A stretch of DNA of 64,000 bases from an uncultured Paracoccaceae bacterium (lineage in GTDB: Bacteria > Pseudomonadota > Alphaproteobacteria > Rhodobacterales > Rhodobacteraceae). The DNA is taken from assembly GCA_947503935.1 (NCBI GenBank), contig CANNFR010000008.1, positions 197,251 to 261,250 of the forward strand, written 5' to 3'. Positions within the stretch are counted from its first letter, which is position 1, and the number at the start of each line of letters is the position of its first letter. The notes under the pieces are model-generated. The model was not told where the DNA came from. It saw nothing but the letters and a program-made list of their open reading frames with translations, and searched no databases. The position numbers and the translations under genes are program-made. Of this stretch, positions 44,476 to 53,439 are shown piece by piece.

Positions 44476-44667
44476 GCCCTCCCGCCCCTTGTCACGATCC
44501 TTTGCGGGATCGCTCCGCGCGTTGGGCCGGGCCGCGCCTTGCGGCGCGGCGCCTCCGGCGGGGATACTTTGATCAGAAGGAAGGGGCGGGACCGCGCCGA
44601 GCGTCAGCGAGGCGCCCGGCCCAACGGGAGGAGCGGATCTTTGATCCGCGACGACGGGCGGGAGGGC
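44476..44667. repeat. Large composite inverted repeat (REP-like element)
   Basis: A 192-base element built of nested inverted repeats: GCCCTCCCGCCC (44476-44487) pairs perfectly with 44656-44667, and GTTGGGCCGGGC (44521-44532) with 44614-44625. Between the arms lie smaller hairpins (CCGCGCC-TTG-CGGCGCGG region; GATCC-TTTGCG-GGATC) and the phrase GGGGATACTTTGATCA, which I associate with dispersed repeats in Rhodobacterales. It starts 6 bases after the typA stop on the opposite strand, so it could also terminate or protect that transcript. Confidence 0.65.
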
Positions 44668-44673
44668 CCCGGT

Positions 44674-46491
44674 TTAGCTGGCCTTGGCCTGCCGCTTTCT
44701 CTCATGCGGGTCGAGGAAGCGTTTGCGCAGGCGGATGGATTTCGGTGTGACCTCGACCAGCTCGTCGTCGTCGATATAGGCGATCGCCTCTTCGAGGCTC
44801 ATCTTCACGGGCGTGGTTAGGCGCACGGCCTCATCGGTGCCCGAGGCGCGGACGTTGGTCAGCTTCTTGCCCTTCAGCGGGTTCACTTCCAGATCGTTCT
44901 CGCGGCTATGTTCGCCGATGATCATGCCCTCATAGACCTGTTCCTGCGCGCCGATGAACATCTTGCCGCGTTCTTCGAGGTTCCAGAGCGCATAGGCCAC
45001 CGACTGGCCGTTCTCCATCGAGATCAGCACGCCCTGGCGCCGGCCCTGGATCGGGCCTTTGTAGGGCGCCCAATCGTGGAAGATGCGGTTCAGGACGCCG
45101 GTGCCGCGTGTGTCGGTCAGGAACTGCCCGTGATAGCCGATCAACCCGCGTGAGGGCACATGGGCCACGATCCGCGTCTTGCCGGCGCCTGCGGGCTTCA
45201 TTTCGACCAGATCGCCCTTGCGTTCGCCCGTCAGCTTCTCGATCACCACGCCGGAATACTCGTCATCGACGTCGATGATGGCTTCCTCGATCGGCTCCAG
45301 CCGCTGGCCACCTTCCTCGCGGAAGATCACCTGCGGGCGCGAGATCGACAGCTCGAACCCCTCGCGGCGCATGTTCTCGATCAGCACGCCCATCTGCAAT
45401 TCGCCGCGGCCCGAGACGATGAAGGCGTCGCCGCCCTCGGTATCGGCGATCTTGATCGCAACGTTCAGCTCGGCCTCCTTCATCAGACGCTCGCGGATTA
45501 CGCGGGACTGCACCTTGCTGCCGTCCTTGCCGGCCAGCGGGCTGTCATTGATGCCGAAGGTCACGCTGATCGTCGGCGGGTCAATGGGCTGGGCGGGCAG
45601 GGGGATGTCGATCTCGGGCGCGCAGAGCGTGTCGGCCACGGTGGCCTTGGTCATGCCGGCCAGCGTGACTATGTCACCCGCCTCGGCCAGATCGATCGGC
45701 GCCTGCGACAGGCCGCGGAAGGCCAGGATCTTGGTCACGCGAAACTGCTCGATCTTGTCGCCTGTGCGGGTCAGCGCCTTCAACGTTTCGCCGGTTTTCA
45801 GCGTGCCCGATTCCACGCGGCCCGTTAGGATGCGGCCGATGAACGGGTCGGCCGATAGCGTCGTGGCCAGCATGCGGAACGGCTCGTCCTTGTGGGCCAG
45901 CTGCTTCGGCTTGGGCACGTGTTTCAGCACCAGATCGAAGAGGGCGCTGAGGTCTTTTTGCGGGCCGTCCATGCTGTCATCGGCCCAACCAGCGCGGCCC
46001 GAGGCATAAAGATGCGGGAAATCCAGCTGGTCGTCATCCGCACCCAGATTGGCAAAAAGGTCGAACACCTCGTTCAGCGCGCGCTCAGGCTCGGCATCGG
46101 GTTTGTCGACCTTGTTCAGCACCACGATGGGACGCAGGCCCAGGGCCAGCGCCTTCGAGGTCACGAACTTGGTCTGCGGCATCGGACCTTCAGCCGCATC
46201 GACCAGCAGAACCACGCCATCGACCATGCTGAGGATCCGCTCAACCTCGCCGCCGAAATCGGCGTGGCCGGGGGTGTCGACGATATTGATCCGCGTGCCC
46301 TTCCATTCGACCGAGGTCGCCTTGGCGAGGATGGTGATGCCGCGCTCGCGCTCGATATCGTTCGAATCCATCGCGCGCTCGGCCACGGCCTGACCTTCGC
46401 GGAAGGCGCCGGATTGCTTGAGCAGCTCGTCGACGAGGGTGGTTTTGCCATGGTCGACATGCGCGATGATGGCGATGTTGCGAAGCTCCAT
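44674..46491 (-). CDS. typA: Ribosome-associated translational GTPase TypA/BipA
   Basis: A 605-residue TypA/BipA of standard length. G1 is AHVDHGKT (residues 10-17), the effector region is [12 protein letters not shown]3 DTPGHADF, G4 NKVDKPDA. The EF-G-like domains follow, with [18 protein letters not shown], and the BipA-specific C-terminal domain has [17 protein letters not shown]. It binds the ribosome and aids 50S assembly and stress adaptation. The ATG at 46491 matches the conserved N-terminus MELRNIAI; an open frame extends upstream without homology. It is divergent from the VWA gene. Confidence 0.96.
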   Translation of the reverse strand: MELRNIAIIAHVDHGKTTLVDELLKQSGAFREGQAVAERAMDSNDIERERGITILAKATSVEWKGTRINIVDTPGHADFGGEVERILSMVDGVVLLVDAAEGPMPQTKFVTSKALALGLRPIVVLNKVDKPDAEPERALNEVFDLFANLGADDDQLDFPHLYASGRAGWADDSMDGPQKDLSALFDLVLKHVPKPKQLAHKDEPFRMLATTLSADPFIGRILTGRVESGTLKTGETLKALTRTGDKIEQFRVTKILAFRGLSQAPIDLAEAGDIVTLAGMTKATVADTLCAPEIDIPLPAQPIDPPTISVTFGINDSPLAGKDGSKVQSRVIRERLMKEAELNVAIKIADTEGGDAFIVSGRGELQMGVLIENMRREGFELSISRPQVIFREEGGQRLEPIEEAIIDVDDEYSGVVIEKLTGERKGDLVEMKPAGAGKTRIVAHVPSRGLIGYHGQFLTDTRGTGVLNRIFHDWAPYKGPIQGRRQGVLISMENGQSVAYALWNLEERGKMFIGAQEQVYEGMIIGEHSRENDLEVNPLKGKKLTNVRASGTDEAVRLTTPVKMSLEEAIAYIDDDELVEVTPKSIRLRKRFLDPHERKRQAKAS

Positions 46492-46638
46492 CGGAGGTCT
46501 CTTTTCGGTTCGTGTCTGGGTTTGAGCGGCGCCTACAGGAAGCGGCGAAAGAACGCCAGCGAATTCCTCCCGCGACGCTGCGTTTGGCAACAGGGCGCCC
46601 CTCAGGCTATCATTCTGAGCAATTTTTGATGGGAGGAC

Positions 46639-47757
46639 GTGCTCTTGCCCCGGTTTTTTGCATTTTTACCCGCCGCATTGGTCTTGTTGATCGCATCCGC
46701 CGCCGCCGAGGAAACGCCAGACGCAATCGTGCAGGCGTTTTTGGCCGAACACGGTCAGGCGCTCGATGCCTGTTTTGCTGGTCTTCCTCCCTTGCGTGAT
46801 ATCGATCCGGCGGGCTTTGACCGCCCCGAGCCTGACATGCCGCCACTCCGGCGTCTGGTAATTGCGCTGGATGGCTCAGGCTCGATGGCGGGGTCGGTCG
46901 GTGGCACGCGCAAGATCGATGCGGCGCATTCTGCTGCGCGAGCATTCCTGGCGACGGTGCCGGAAGATGTGGAGGTCGGCCTGATCGCCTTCGGCCATCG
47001 CGGCAACAATCAGGAGAGCGGCCGGGCGGAAAGCTGCGCGGGCGTCGAAGTGGTAAGCCCGATCGCCGGGGGAAACCGCGCCAACGTGACAGCGGCGATC
47101 GACCAGGTCTCGGCCACCGGATGGACCCCGCTTGCCGCCGCCATCGAGGCCGCCGGAGTGGCATTGCCGGTCGCGGACGGCGTAGGCGAGCAGGTTGTCT
47201 ACATCGTGTCGGACGGCAAAGAGACCTGCGGCGGCGATCCGGTGGCGGCAGCGCGCGCGCTACAGGAGGGGCCGGTCAGGGCGGTCGTGAACATCATCGG
47301 CTTTGATCTGGCCGAGGAGGACCGGGCGCAGCTTGCCGCCGTGGCGGCAGCGGGCGGCGGTGTGTTCGAAGAGGTGACGGCCCAAACCATCGAAGACGGG
47401 CTTGAACGGGCCAGCCGGGCGGTGACCGACACCTTCACCGTGGCCAACAAAGCCGTCGAAGGCGTTGGCGCCATCGTCGGGAACACGTTCGACACCAATG
47501 CCAGCACCATCAACTTGGGCACCTGCGTGAGCAGCGCCATCGTCAACGAACAATCCGCGTTCAACAGGGTGGCATCGGGTGTGGAGGATTTCGACCTCAG
47601 ACGCGCGGCGCTCTTGCTGCTGCGAGAGCGGCATGCCGAGGCGCGCGAACGCCGCAACGCCTATGTCCGGGCGGCGTCAGACGCCAATGCAGCGCGGCGC
47701 GAGGAGATCCAGAGCGACGTGCAGACCACGCGGGAAGGGGCCGCGGAAAACCGCTAG
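46639..47757 (+). CDS. Exported VWA-domain protein
   Basis: A 372-residue periplasmic or secreted protein. The signal peptide is residues 1-23 (LIASAAA-EE). The VWA domain (about residues 70-265) has MIDAS D78-G-S80-G-S82 and IVSDGKETCGGDP, closely parallel to the VWA domain of the protein at 35484-37226. The C-terminal 100 residues are helical (RRAALLLLRERHAEARERRN) and may coil. The GTG start at 46639 has GGGAGG 5 bases upstream. The role is unknown; such proteins bind other proteins through a divalent metal. Confidence 0.87.
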   Translation: MLLPRFFAFLPAALVLLIASAAAEETPDAIVQAFLAEHGQALDACFAGLPPLRDIDPAGFDRPEPDMPPLRRLVIALDGSGSMAGSVGGTRKIDAAHSAARAFLATVPEDVEVGLIAFGHRGNNQESGRAESCAGVEVVSPIAGGNRANVTAAIDQVSATGWTPLAAAIEAAGVALPVADGVGEQVVYIVSDGKETCGGDPVAAARALQEGPVRAVVNIIGFDLAEEDRAQLAAVAAAGGGVFEEVTAQTIEDGLERASRAVTDTFTVANKAVEGVGAIVGNTFDTNASTINLGTCVSSAIVNEQSAFNRVASGVEDFDLRRAALLLLRERHAEARERRNAYVRAASDANAARREEIQSDVQTTREGAAENR

Positions 47758-47842
47758 ATGCCGGGTCTCAGGCGAAATCCCAGAAGCCGCATCGAAATCG
47801 AAGACCTTAGTGCGCCACGTTTCTGACTTCAGACGAAATGCT

Positions 47843-48211
47843 TTAAGCCACGAAGCCCCAGCCTGATGGGTTTGAAACGGGCTTCTTGTCGTTCAGCTTC
47901 AAGATGCCGGTGATGCAGCGGACCAGAGTCCACACGGCCCAAAGGATCCCTGTGGCAAAGCCGATCAGGATAAAGGCAAGCAGAAAGCTGAGCGGTATCG
48001 CGACCACGCCGACCCAGAAGGTCTTGATGAGGAAGGTGAGATGGGATCTCACCATGTCGCTGACTTCCTCGCGTTTGACATAGGCGACGATCACTCCCGC
48101 CAATGCGGTGATCGCAAAGAAGAAGCCGGCGAAATAGAGAATATAAACAAGCAAGGCCGCATCCGATCCATCGTTGCCTGCCTGTTGTTGTGGTTGGATA
48201 GGGTCGTTCAT
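47843..48211 (-). CDS. DUF4870/Tic20-like small membrane protein
   Basis: A 122-residue protein with an acidic polar N-terminus, then three hydrophobic segments (about residues 18-44, 63-92 with an internal break) and a KREEVSDMVRSHLTFLIKTF loop. Helix pattern and the R/K-x-H-x-x-F motif match the DUF4870/Tic20-like family. The function is unknown. The ATG at 48211 follows an AGGAGAAAAAG ribosome-binding site. It is convergent with the VWA gene. Confidence 0.8.
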   Translation of the reverse strand: MNDPIQPQQQAGNDGSDAALLVYILYFAGFFFAITALAGVIVAYVKREEVSDMVRSHLTFLIKTFWVGVVAIPLSFLLAFILIGFATGILWAVWTLVRCITGILKLNDKKPVSNPSGWGFVA

Positions 48212-48299
48212 CTTTTTCTCCTGAAAACGCGTTGCGGGATATTAATCCGAGATCTGAAAATTTGAGACGAATTTTTCGGATGCGGCCTCGTACGAAGAA

Positions 48300-48322
48300 G
48301 GCCAGCGGAATTTCCGCTGGCC
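48300..48322 (-). terminator. Intrinsic terminator of icd
   Basis: GGCCAGCGGAA and its exact complement form an 11-bp stem 8 bases after the icd stop; on the minus strand it is followed by TTCTTC. The short T-rich tail makes termination likely but not certain. Confidence 0.75.
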
Positions 48323-48329
48323 TCTCAGA

Positions 48330-49544
48330 TCAACCTTGCAAGGCTTTGTTCAGGTTCTCGTCAACTTTTTCCAGGAAGCCCATCGTGGTCAGCCATTTCT
48401 GGTCGGGACCGACCAGCAAGGCGAGGTCCTTGGTCATGTGGCCGCTTTCGACGGTGTCGACGATGACCTTCTCAAGCGTCTCGGCAAAGCGCATCAACGG
48501 ATCGTTGCCGTCCAGCTTGGCGCGGTGCTTGAGGCCGCCGGTCCAGGCGAAGATCGACGCGATCGAGTTGGTCGAGGTCTCTTTGCCCGCCTGATGCTGG
48601 CGGTAGTGGCGGGTGACGGTGCCGTGGGCGGCCTCGGCCTCAACAATCTTGCCGTCGGGTGTCATCAGCTGCGAGGTCATCAGACCGAGGCTACCGAAGC
48701 CCTGGGCCACGGTGTCGGACTGCACGTCGCCGTCGTAATTCTTGCACGCCCAGACATAGCCGCCGGACCATTTCATGGCCGAGGCCACCATGTCGTCGAT
48801 CAGGCGGTGTTCGTAGGTCAGGCCGGCTTCGTCGAACTTGGCCTTGAACTCCTCATCAAAGACCTTTTGGAACAGGATCATGAACTGGCCATCATATTGC
48901 TTGAGGATGGTGTTCTTGGTCGACAGGTAGACGGGATAGTTGCGCTTAAGGCCATAATTGAAGGAGGCGCGTGCGAAGTCGATGATCGACTGGTCGAGGT
49001 TGTACATGCCCATGTAGATGCCCGAGGAGGGCGCATCGAAGACCTCTTCCTCGATCACCGTGCCGTCATTCCCGACGAACTTCATCGACAACTTGCCGGG
49101 CCCGGGGAATTTCATGTCGGTCGCGCGGTACTGGTCGCCGTAAGCGTGGCGGCCGATGATGATGGGCTGGGTCCAGCCGGGCACAAGGCGCGGCACATTC
49201 TTGCAGATGATCGGCTCGCGGAAGACGACGCCGCCCAGGATGTTGCGGATCGTACCGTTGGGGCTGCGCCACATCTTCTTGAGCCCAAATTCCTCAACCC
49301 GCGCCTCGTCGGGCGTGATGGTCGCGCATTTCACGCCGACGCCCACCTCTTTGATCTTTTCGGCGGCGTCGATGGTGATCTGGTCATCGGTGCGGTCACG
49401 CTCTTCAATGCCGAGATCGTAGTAGAGCAGATCGACGTCGAGATAGGGCAGGATCAGCTTCTTCTTGATGAAGTCCCAGATGATCCGTGTCATCTCATCG
49501 CCGTCGAGTTCGACGACGGGGTTCTCTACCTTGATCTTCGACAT
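48330..49544 (-). CDS. icd: NADP-dependent isocitrate dehydrogenase (eukaryote-type homodimer)
   Basis: A 404-residue IDH of the dimeric class shared by mitochondria and alphaproteobacteria. It decarboxylates isocitrate to 2-oxoglutarate and makes NADPH. Visible sites: [12 protein letters not shown] near the N-terminus, [19 protein letters not shown] (about residues 94-112; substrate phosphate and arginine contacts), [20 protein letters not shown] (metal aspartates), and [19 protein letters not shown] with [15 protein letters not shown]. The ATG at 49544 is used; an upstream ATG adds 15 unrelated residues. A strong hairpin ends the transcript. It is the single TCA-cycle gene of the window. 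Confidence 0.97.
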   Translation of the reverse strand: MSKIKVENPVVELDGDEMTRIIWDFIKKKLILPYLDVDLLYYDLGIEERDRTDDQITIDAAEKIKEVGVGVKCATITPDEARVEEFGLKKMWRSPNGTIRNILGGVVFREPIICKNVPRLVPGWTQPIIIGRHAYGDQYRATDMKFPGPGKLSMKFVGNDGTVIEEEVFDAPSSGIYMGMYNLDQSIIDFARASFNYGLKRNYPVYLSTKNTILKQYDGQFMILFQKVFDEEFKAKFDEAGLTYEHRLIDDMVASAMKWSGGYVWACKNYDGDVQSDTVAQGFGSLGLMTSQLMTPDGKIVEAEAAHGTVTRHYRQHQAGKETSTNSIASIFAWTGGLKHRAKLDGNDPLMRFAETLEKVIVDTVESGHMTKDLALLVGPDQKWLTTMGFLEKVDENLNKALQG

Positions 49545-49666
49545 GTGAAAAATCCTCTCTGGGCGTGAATCGCATTTGGCCTGCGTCATAGCGCAACATG
49601 GAACGCAGCGAAAGGCGGTATGCTATTGCATACCGCCGAGGCGTTTTCAGGCTGGGCCGTGTTGGA

Positions 49667-49786
49667 TCAGAAGGTATCCTGAACGGTGCGCGCACCGCTT
49701 GAGATATCCTGGCCCACGCCTTCGATCGTGTTGCAGGCGATCAGGGTCAGGCCAAGGCCTGCAATAAGAAGGGCGTTGCGGATCAT
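49667..49786 (-). CDS. Entericidin-like small lipoprotein
   Basis: A 39-residue lipoprotein precursor. The signal peptide ends in the lipobox LTLIA-C18, then NTIEGVGQDISSGARTVQDT, the EcnA/EcnB family pattern (C-N-T-x-x-G-x-G-x-D-I). Entericidins are small outer-membrane lipoproteins that in enterics form a toxin/antidote-like pair; here only one copy is seen. GAGGAG 11 bases upstream overlaps the end of the solute-binding-protein gene, which stops 8 bases before this start, so the two are probably co-transcribed. Confidence 0.85.
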   Translation of the reverse strand: MIRNALLIAGLGLTLIACNTIEGVGQDISSGARTVQDTF

Positions 49787-49794
49787 GGTTTTTA

Positions 49795-51609
49795 TCACTC
49801 CTCTAACCACCAGACATCGGGCTGAAAGCCCGGCCAATCCCCATAGAGCGGAATTCGCTCGGGGAAGCTGAATTTGCTGCTATAGGCCAGGCGGGAGACC
49901 TGGGAATACCAGATCGGGATGATATAGCGCCCCGCCGTCAGCACCCTGTCCAGCGCACGGGTGGCGGCAACGAAATCATCGGGGCTTTCGGCCGTCAGGA
50001 TCTCATTAATGAGGGCATCGATGGCGGGCTGGTTGGCGCCCATCCAGTTGCGCGTGCCCGGCGCCTCCACCCCGTCCGAGTTGAAATAGAGGTTCATCTC
50101 ATTGCCGGGTGACAGCGAGACGACACGGCGCAGCCAGGTCATGCCGAAATCATAGGTCTGGATGCGTTCGCGATATTGCGCGCTGTCGATCGCATTGATC
50201 GTGGGCGTGATGCCCAACCGGGCCAGGCCTTCGGTAAAGACATCGACGATCGCGCCCTGTTCGGACGAGCCGAGCTGCAAGACGATCTCGAACGTGAAGG
50301 ACTCACCCTCGGCATTCTGCATCACGCCGTTTTCGACCGTCCAGCCGGCTTCCTCCATCAGGGCCATGGCCTGGCGGATGCCGCGGCGGTTGGCCTCTGA
50401 CCGGTCGCCCATGGGAAAGGTGTAGCCCTCAAGCGTGCCGGGCTGCAGATCATCGGCGAAGGGCGCGAGGAAGTCACGCACACGGCCTTCGGCCGGGCCC
50501 TCGCGCATGCCCAGATCGGAATTGTGGAAGTATGACAGCGCGCGCGGATCGGCCGCGGCGTTCAACTGGGCCGACAGGAATTGGTAATTGAAGGCCTGGA
50601 TCATCGCCTCGCGCACGCGCCAGTCGCTGAACTGGGGCAGGCGGGTGTTCATCACCAGCCCCTCCAGCCCCGAGGGGCGGCCATGGGGAATTTCGGCCTT
50701 CGTGATCCGCCCGTCCTGAACCGGCGGGATGTCATAGGCGCTGTCCCACTTGGCGGCGTTCAACTCGCGGTAGCTGTCGACCTCGCCGGCCTTGAAGGCT
50801 TCAAAGACAACGCCGCCATCGCCGTAATAATCATAGCGGATCTCGTCGAGGTTATGCAGCCCGGCATTGAAGGGCAGGGCGGCGCCCCACCAATCGGGGT
50901 CCTTCTCAAACGTGATCTGGCGGGCGAATTCGTAGTCCCCGATCACATAAGGCCCCGAGCCGATGGGCGCGACGGTATCGGAAGCGGTGAAATCCATCCC
51001 CTCCCACTGCGCTTTCTTCAGAACCGGCCTCAGCCCCATGATCAGCGGCAATTCGCGGTCGGGTTGGTTGAAGGTCAGGCGCACGGTGCGCTGCCCGGTC
51101 TGTTCGATGCTCTCGACCTTGGTCCAGGCGCCCAGATAGCGCGGGTGACCATCGGTGCCCAAAGTCTCGAACGACCAGATCACATCGTCGACCGTGACCG
51201 GGCTGCCATCCGAGAATCGGGCCTCTTCCCGCAGGGTGAATTCGACCCAGGATCGGTCGTCAGGTGTCTCAACCGATTCGGCCAGAAGGCCATAAAGTGT
51301 GAACGGTTCGTCCGCGCTGCGGCCCAAAAGGCTTTCCACCACATGCACCCTCACACCGTAGGCGGCGTTGCCTTTGCGGATGTAAGGGTTGAGCGAATCG
51401 AAGTTGCCGCCCTCGCCAAAGACGATTCGTCCCCCCTTGGGCGCATCCGGGTTGGCATAGGGCAGCGACACAAAATCAGGTGGAAGGGCCGGGTCACCAT
51501 ACATAGCTATGCCATGGCGCGGCTCGGCATTGGCCGGCAGGGCACAGGCAATGGCCACCGACATCACCCAAGCAGCCAAGGGCTTGCGCGCGCGTAATTC
51601 AAGAATCAA
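49795..51609 (-). CDS. Peptide-type ABC transporter substrate-binding protein (YejA-like)
   Basis: A 604-residue SBP_bac_5 protein. The signal peptide (LAAWVMSVAIACALPANA-EP) ends near residue 30. The mature part has YANPDAPKGGRIVFGEGGNF, the VDDVIWSFETL motif and a late GTRNWMGANQPAIDALI, the pattern of the YejA/MicC-transport branch. The TTG at 51609 is chosen because GGAGG stands 7 bases before it; an ATG 12 codons upstream lacks a site. No yejB/E/F permease or ATPase genes are visible nearby, so this is an orphan binding protein paired only with the entericidin-like gene. Confidence 0.88.
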   Translation of the reverse strand: MILELRARKPLAAWVMSVAIACALPANAEPRHGIAMYGDPALPPDFVSLPYANPDAPKGGRIVFGEGGNFDSLNPYIRKGNAAYGVRVHVVESLLGRSADEPFTLYGLLAESVETPDDRSWVEFTLREEARFSDGSPVTVDDVIWSFETLGTDGHPRYLGAWTKVESIEQTGQRTVRLTFNQPDRELPLIMGLRPVLKKAQWEGMDFTASDTVAPIGSGPYVIGDYEFARQITFEKDPDWWGAALPFNAGLHNLDEIRYDYYGDGGVVFEAFKAGEVDSYRELNAAKWDSAYDIPPVQDGRITKAEIPHGRPSGLEGLVMNTRLPQFSDWRVREAMIQAFNYQFLSAQLNAAADPRALSYFHNSDLGMREGPAEGRVRDFLAPFADDLQPGTLEGYTFPMGDRSEANRRGIRQAMALMEEAGWTVENGVMQNAEGESFTFEIVLQLGSSEQGAIVDVFTEGLARLGITPTINAIDSAQYRERIQTYDFGMTWLRRVVSLSPGNEMNLYFNSDGVEAPGTRNWMGANQPAIDALINEILTAESPDDFVAATRALDRVLTAGRYIIPIWYSQVSRLAYSSKFSFPERIPLYGDWPGFQPDVWWLEE

Positions 51610-51682
51610 GGGACCGCCTCCTGCCCGGTTTATTGTTACAGGCAAGGCTATCCGGGCAGGTCAACCTTTTCAAACTTTTAGC

Positions 51683-51711
51683 TTGGACGTCGGCGGATCA
51701 CGGCGTATAAA
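51683..51711 (+). promoter_or_regulatory. Sigma-70-type promoter for a candidate sRNA
   Basis: TTGGAC (51683-51688) and TATAAA (51706-51711) are separated by exactly 17 bases. The predicted start is near 51718. No protein-coding gene begins close downstream on the + strand; instead a perfect terminator follows at 51766-51793. Confidence 0.6.
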
Positions 51712-51717
51712 GAGGGC

Positions 51718-51793
51718 ACTGCTCGATAGGTTTCTTGCCTGTATGAAACCTGCCTCAATAACTTAACGCCCGCCTTGTGCGGGCGTTTTTTTT
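51718..51793 (+). ncRNA. Candidate small RNA of about 75 nt
   Basis: Between a well-spaced promoter and a perfect intrinsic terminator there is no open frame with a ribosome-binding site. The transcript would contain a first hairpin (AGGTTTC paired with GAAACCT, loop TTGCCTGTAT, 51728-51751), a short single-stranded stretch (GCCTCAATAACTTA) and the terminator hairpin with a T tail, the usual layout of Hfq-type sRNAs. It is divergent from the solute-binding-protein gene. No Rfam family is recognised by eye. Confidence 0.5.
51766..51793 (+). terminator. Strong intrinsic terminator
   Basis: ACGCCCGC (51766-51773) pairs perfectly with GCGGGCGT (51779-51786), loop CTTGT, followed by eight T residues. 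Directed to the + strand, where no protein gene ends; this is the main evidence for the sRNA. Confidence 0.9.
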
Positions 51794-51967
51794 GGCCGGA
51801 AAGCATGGCCGAGGCCAAGGCGTTCGCAGCGCTTCCAGTGAACGCAGGCCTAACGGCAGCGGCTTTTCGCTGCCACTGGCGACGGCCACCCTTTCGCATT
51901 GCACCCAGGGAGAGATCGAGGGAGATGTTAATCTCTCTTAACGTGTATCTCACTGGAGCATATCGCA

Positions 51968-53224
51968 ATGATTACCAACGCTTCGCCGACAGGCTTTGAA
52001 TACATCGTTATGGTTGAAGATCGCATTGTTTTCCAAGTGACGGTGACAGGCAGCAACATCACCTACGACGCCGAGGGCCAGCCGCTCTCAGGCATGATCG
52101 ACAGGGTAACCTACGGTCTCATCACGTCGCTCGACCCGGCCGTACCGTTCACCACCTGGCAATTCACCTCGGTCGACCAAAGTGTCGAGGCGCTTAACGC
52201 CTTCTCGGCTGACTGGTTCAGGTTTGGTTCAGGTCCGGAATTCGAGCCTAATCTGATGGAGCTTGGCGGCGGCATGGTTCAGGTGGTGACAGGCGTATCG
52301 CCCGATCCCTTCAGCGATACGCTTGAGATCATTGCCGGGCCCGGAGACGATTTCATCGTCGGCACCGATTTCGCGAACACCATCCTGGGCGGCACGGGAA
52401 ACGACACTATTTTCGGGCGCGATGGAGATGATTTTATCCGTTCGGACGGCGGTGACAGCTATCTGGATGGTGGCCGGGGCAATGATTTCATTGGCGTTTC
52501 TGAAGGGCAGAACACGTTAGTCGGTGGCGCCGGAGACGACATTATCTTTATCGGCGGTGGAGAAAGTCTTGTCCTTGGTGGCGATGGGCGTGATCAGGTG
52601 CGAGCATTTGAGGGAGAGCACACGATTTATGGCGGTGCGGGCGATGATTTCATCCAAACCGCCGCCGGAAATGACATCATCTATGGCGGTGACGGCGAAG
52701 ACGCTCTGGGCGGAGGAGGGGGCGACGACCTGATCCTTGGCGGCGCAGAGCGCGACCAGATTTTCGGCGGGGCCGGCGACGATACGATCTATGGTGGATC
52801 GGGTAATGATTTCATCCGGGCCGAAGATGGAGACGACATCGTCTTCGGTGGTCTCGGAGACGATTTCCTTTTCGGCGAAGCCGGGAACGACACACTTTCG
52901 GGCGGTCGCGGCGATGACGTGCTGGTGGGCGCCGAGGGCGACGACGCTCTGACAGGCGGGGCCGGGGCCGACATCTTCCGGTTCTTTACAAGCGACGTTT
53001 CGGGGAGTGGTACGGTTCGCGATTTCGACGTTGACCGCGACATCATAGGCATCGACACGACCGATTCATCGACCGCGGAAGAGGCATTCGCGCTGTTTTT
53101 GGCCGGTGCTGTCGAGGTGGATGACGACGTGATCTATACCGGCGCAAACGGCTATCAGGTGATCTTGCGGGATCTGGAGCTGGAAGACCTGAGCGTCGAA
53201 AATTTCGGTGTGTTCATCGCATAG
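51968..53224 (+). CDS. RTX (hemolysin-type calcium-binding repeat) protein A
   Basis: A 418-residue acidic protein without a signal peptide, as expected for type I secretion. Residues 1-115 are a globular N-terminal module (MITNASPTGFEYIV; VTGSNITYDAEGQPLSGMID) shared with four nearby paralogues. From about residue 122 to 340 there are some two dozen GGxGxDx-type nonapeptides (GGTGNDTIFG, GGAGDDTIYG), which form a Ca2+-binding beta-roll. The C-terminal 80 residues (VRDFDVDRDIIGIDTT; VILRDLELEDLSVENF) form a second shared module, likely carrying the secretion signal. It is the only + strand member of the cluster. The ATG at 51968 follows ACTGGAGC. Confidence 0.9.
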   Translation: MITNASPTGFEYIVMVEDRIVFQVTVTGSNITYDAEGQPLSGMIDRVTYGLITSLDPAVPFTTWQFTSVDQSVEALNAFSADWFRFGSGPEFEPNLMELGGGMVQVVTGVSPDPFSDTLEIIAGPGDDFIVGTDFANTILGGTGNDTIFGRDGDDFIRSDGGDSYLDGGRGNDFIGVSEGQNTLVGGAGDDIIFIGGGESLVLGGDGRDQVRAFEGEHTIYGGAGDDFIQTAAGNDIIYGGDGEDALGGGGGDDLILGGAERDQIFGGAGDDTIYGGSGNDFIRAEDGDDIVFGGLGDDFLFGEAGNDTLSGGRGDDVLVGAEGDDALTGGAGADIFRFFTSDVSGSGTVRDFDVDRDIIGIDTTDSSTAEEAFALFLAGAVEVDDDVIYTGANGYQVILRDLELEDLSVENFGVFIA

Positions 53225-53439
53225 CCTTCTGGCCCGATAGCCAAGGCAGCATGTGAAAAACACAGCTTTGGGTTAAATCCGGCGCCGTTGACAATGATCG
53301 ACTTGGTCACGCAGCCAGGAGGTCGCTGATATCATGATTTTGAGCGCGCTCACGGATGACAACAAACGAACACTCGTGAATGCACGAGGGCTTGAGCCCG
53401 CCGCCCTATGTGCAGCGAGCACTTTATCGTGTAGAATAG

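Noticed and set aside
48336-49568. 410-codon open frame antisense to icd
   Set aside because: Exact mirror of the icd gene; composition is that of a shadow frame.
50581-51597. 338-codon open frame antisense to the YejA-like gene
   Set aside because: No start signal or recognisable domain; the opposite strand encodes a clear binding protein.
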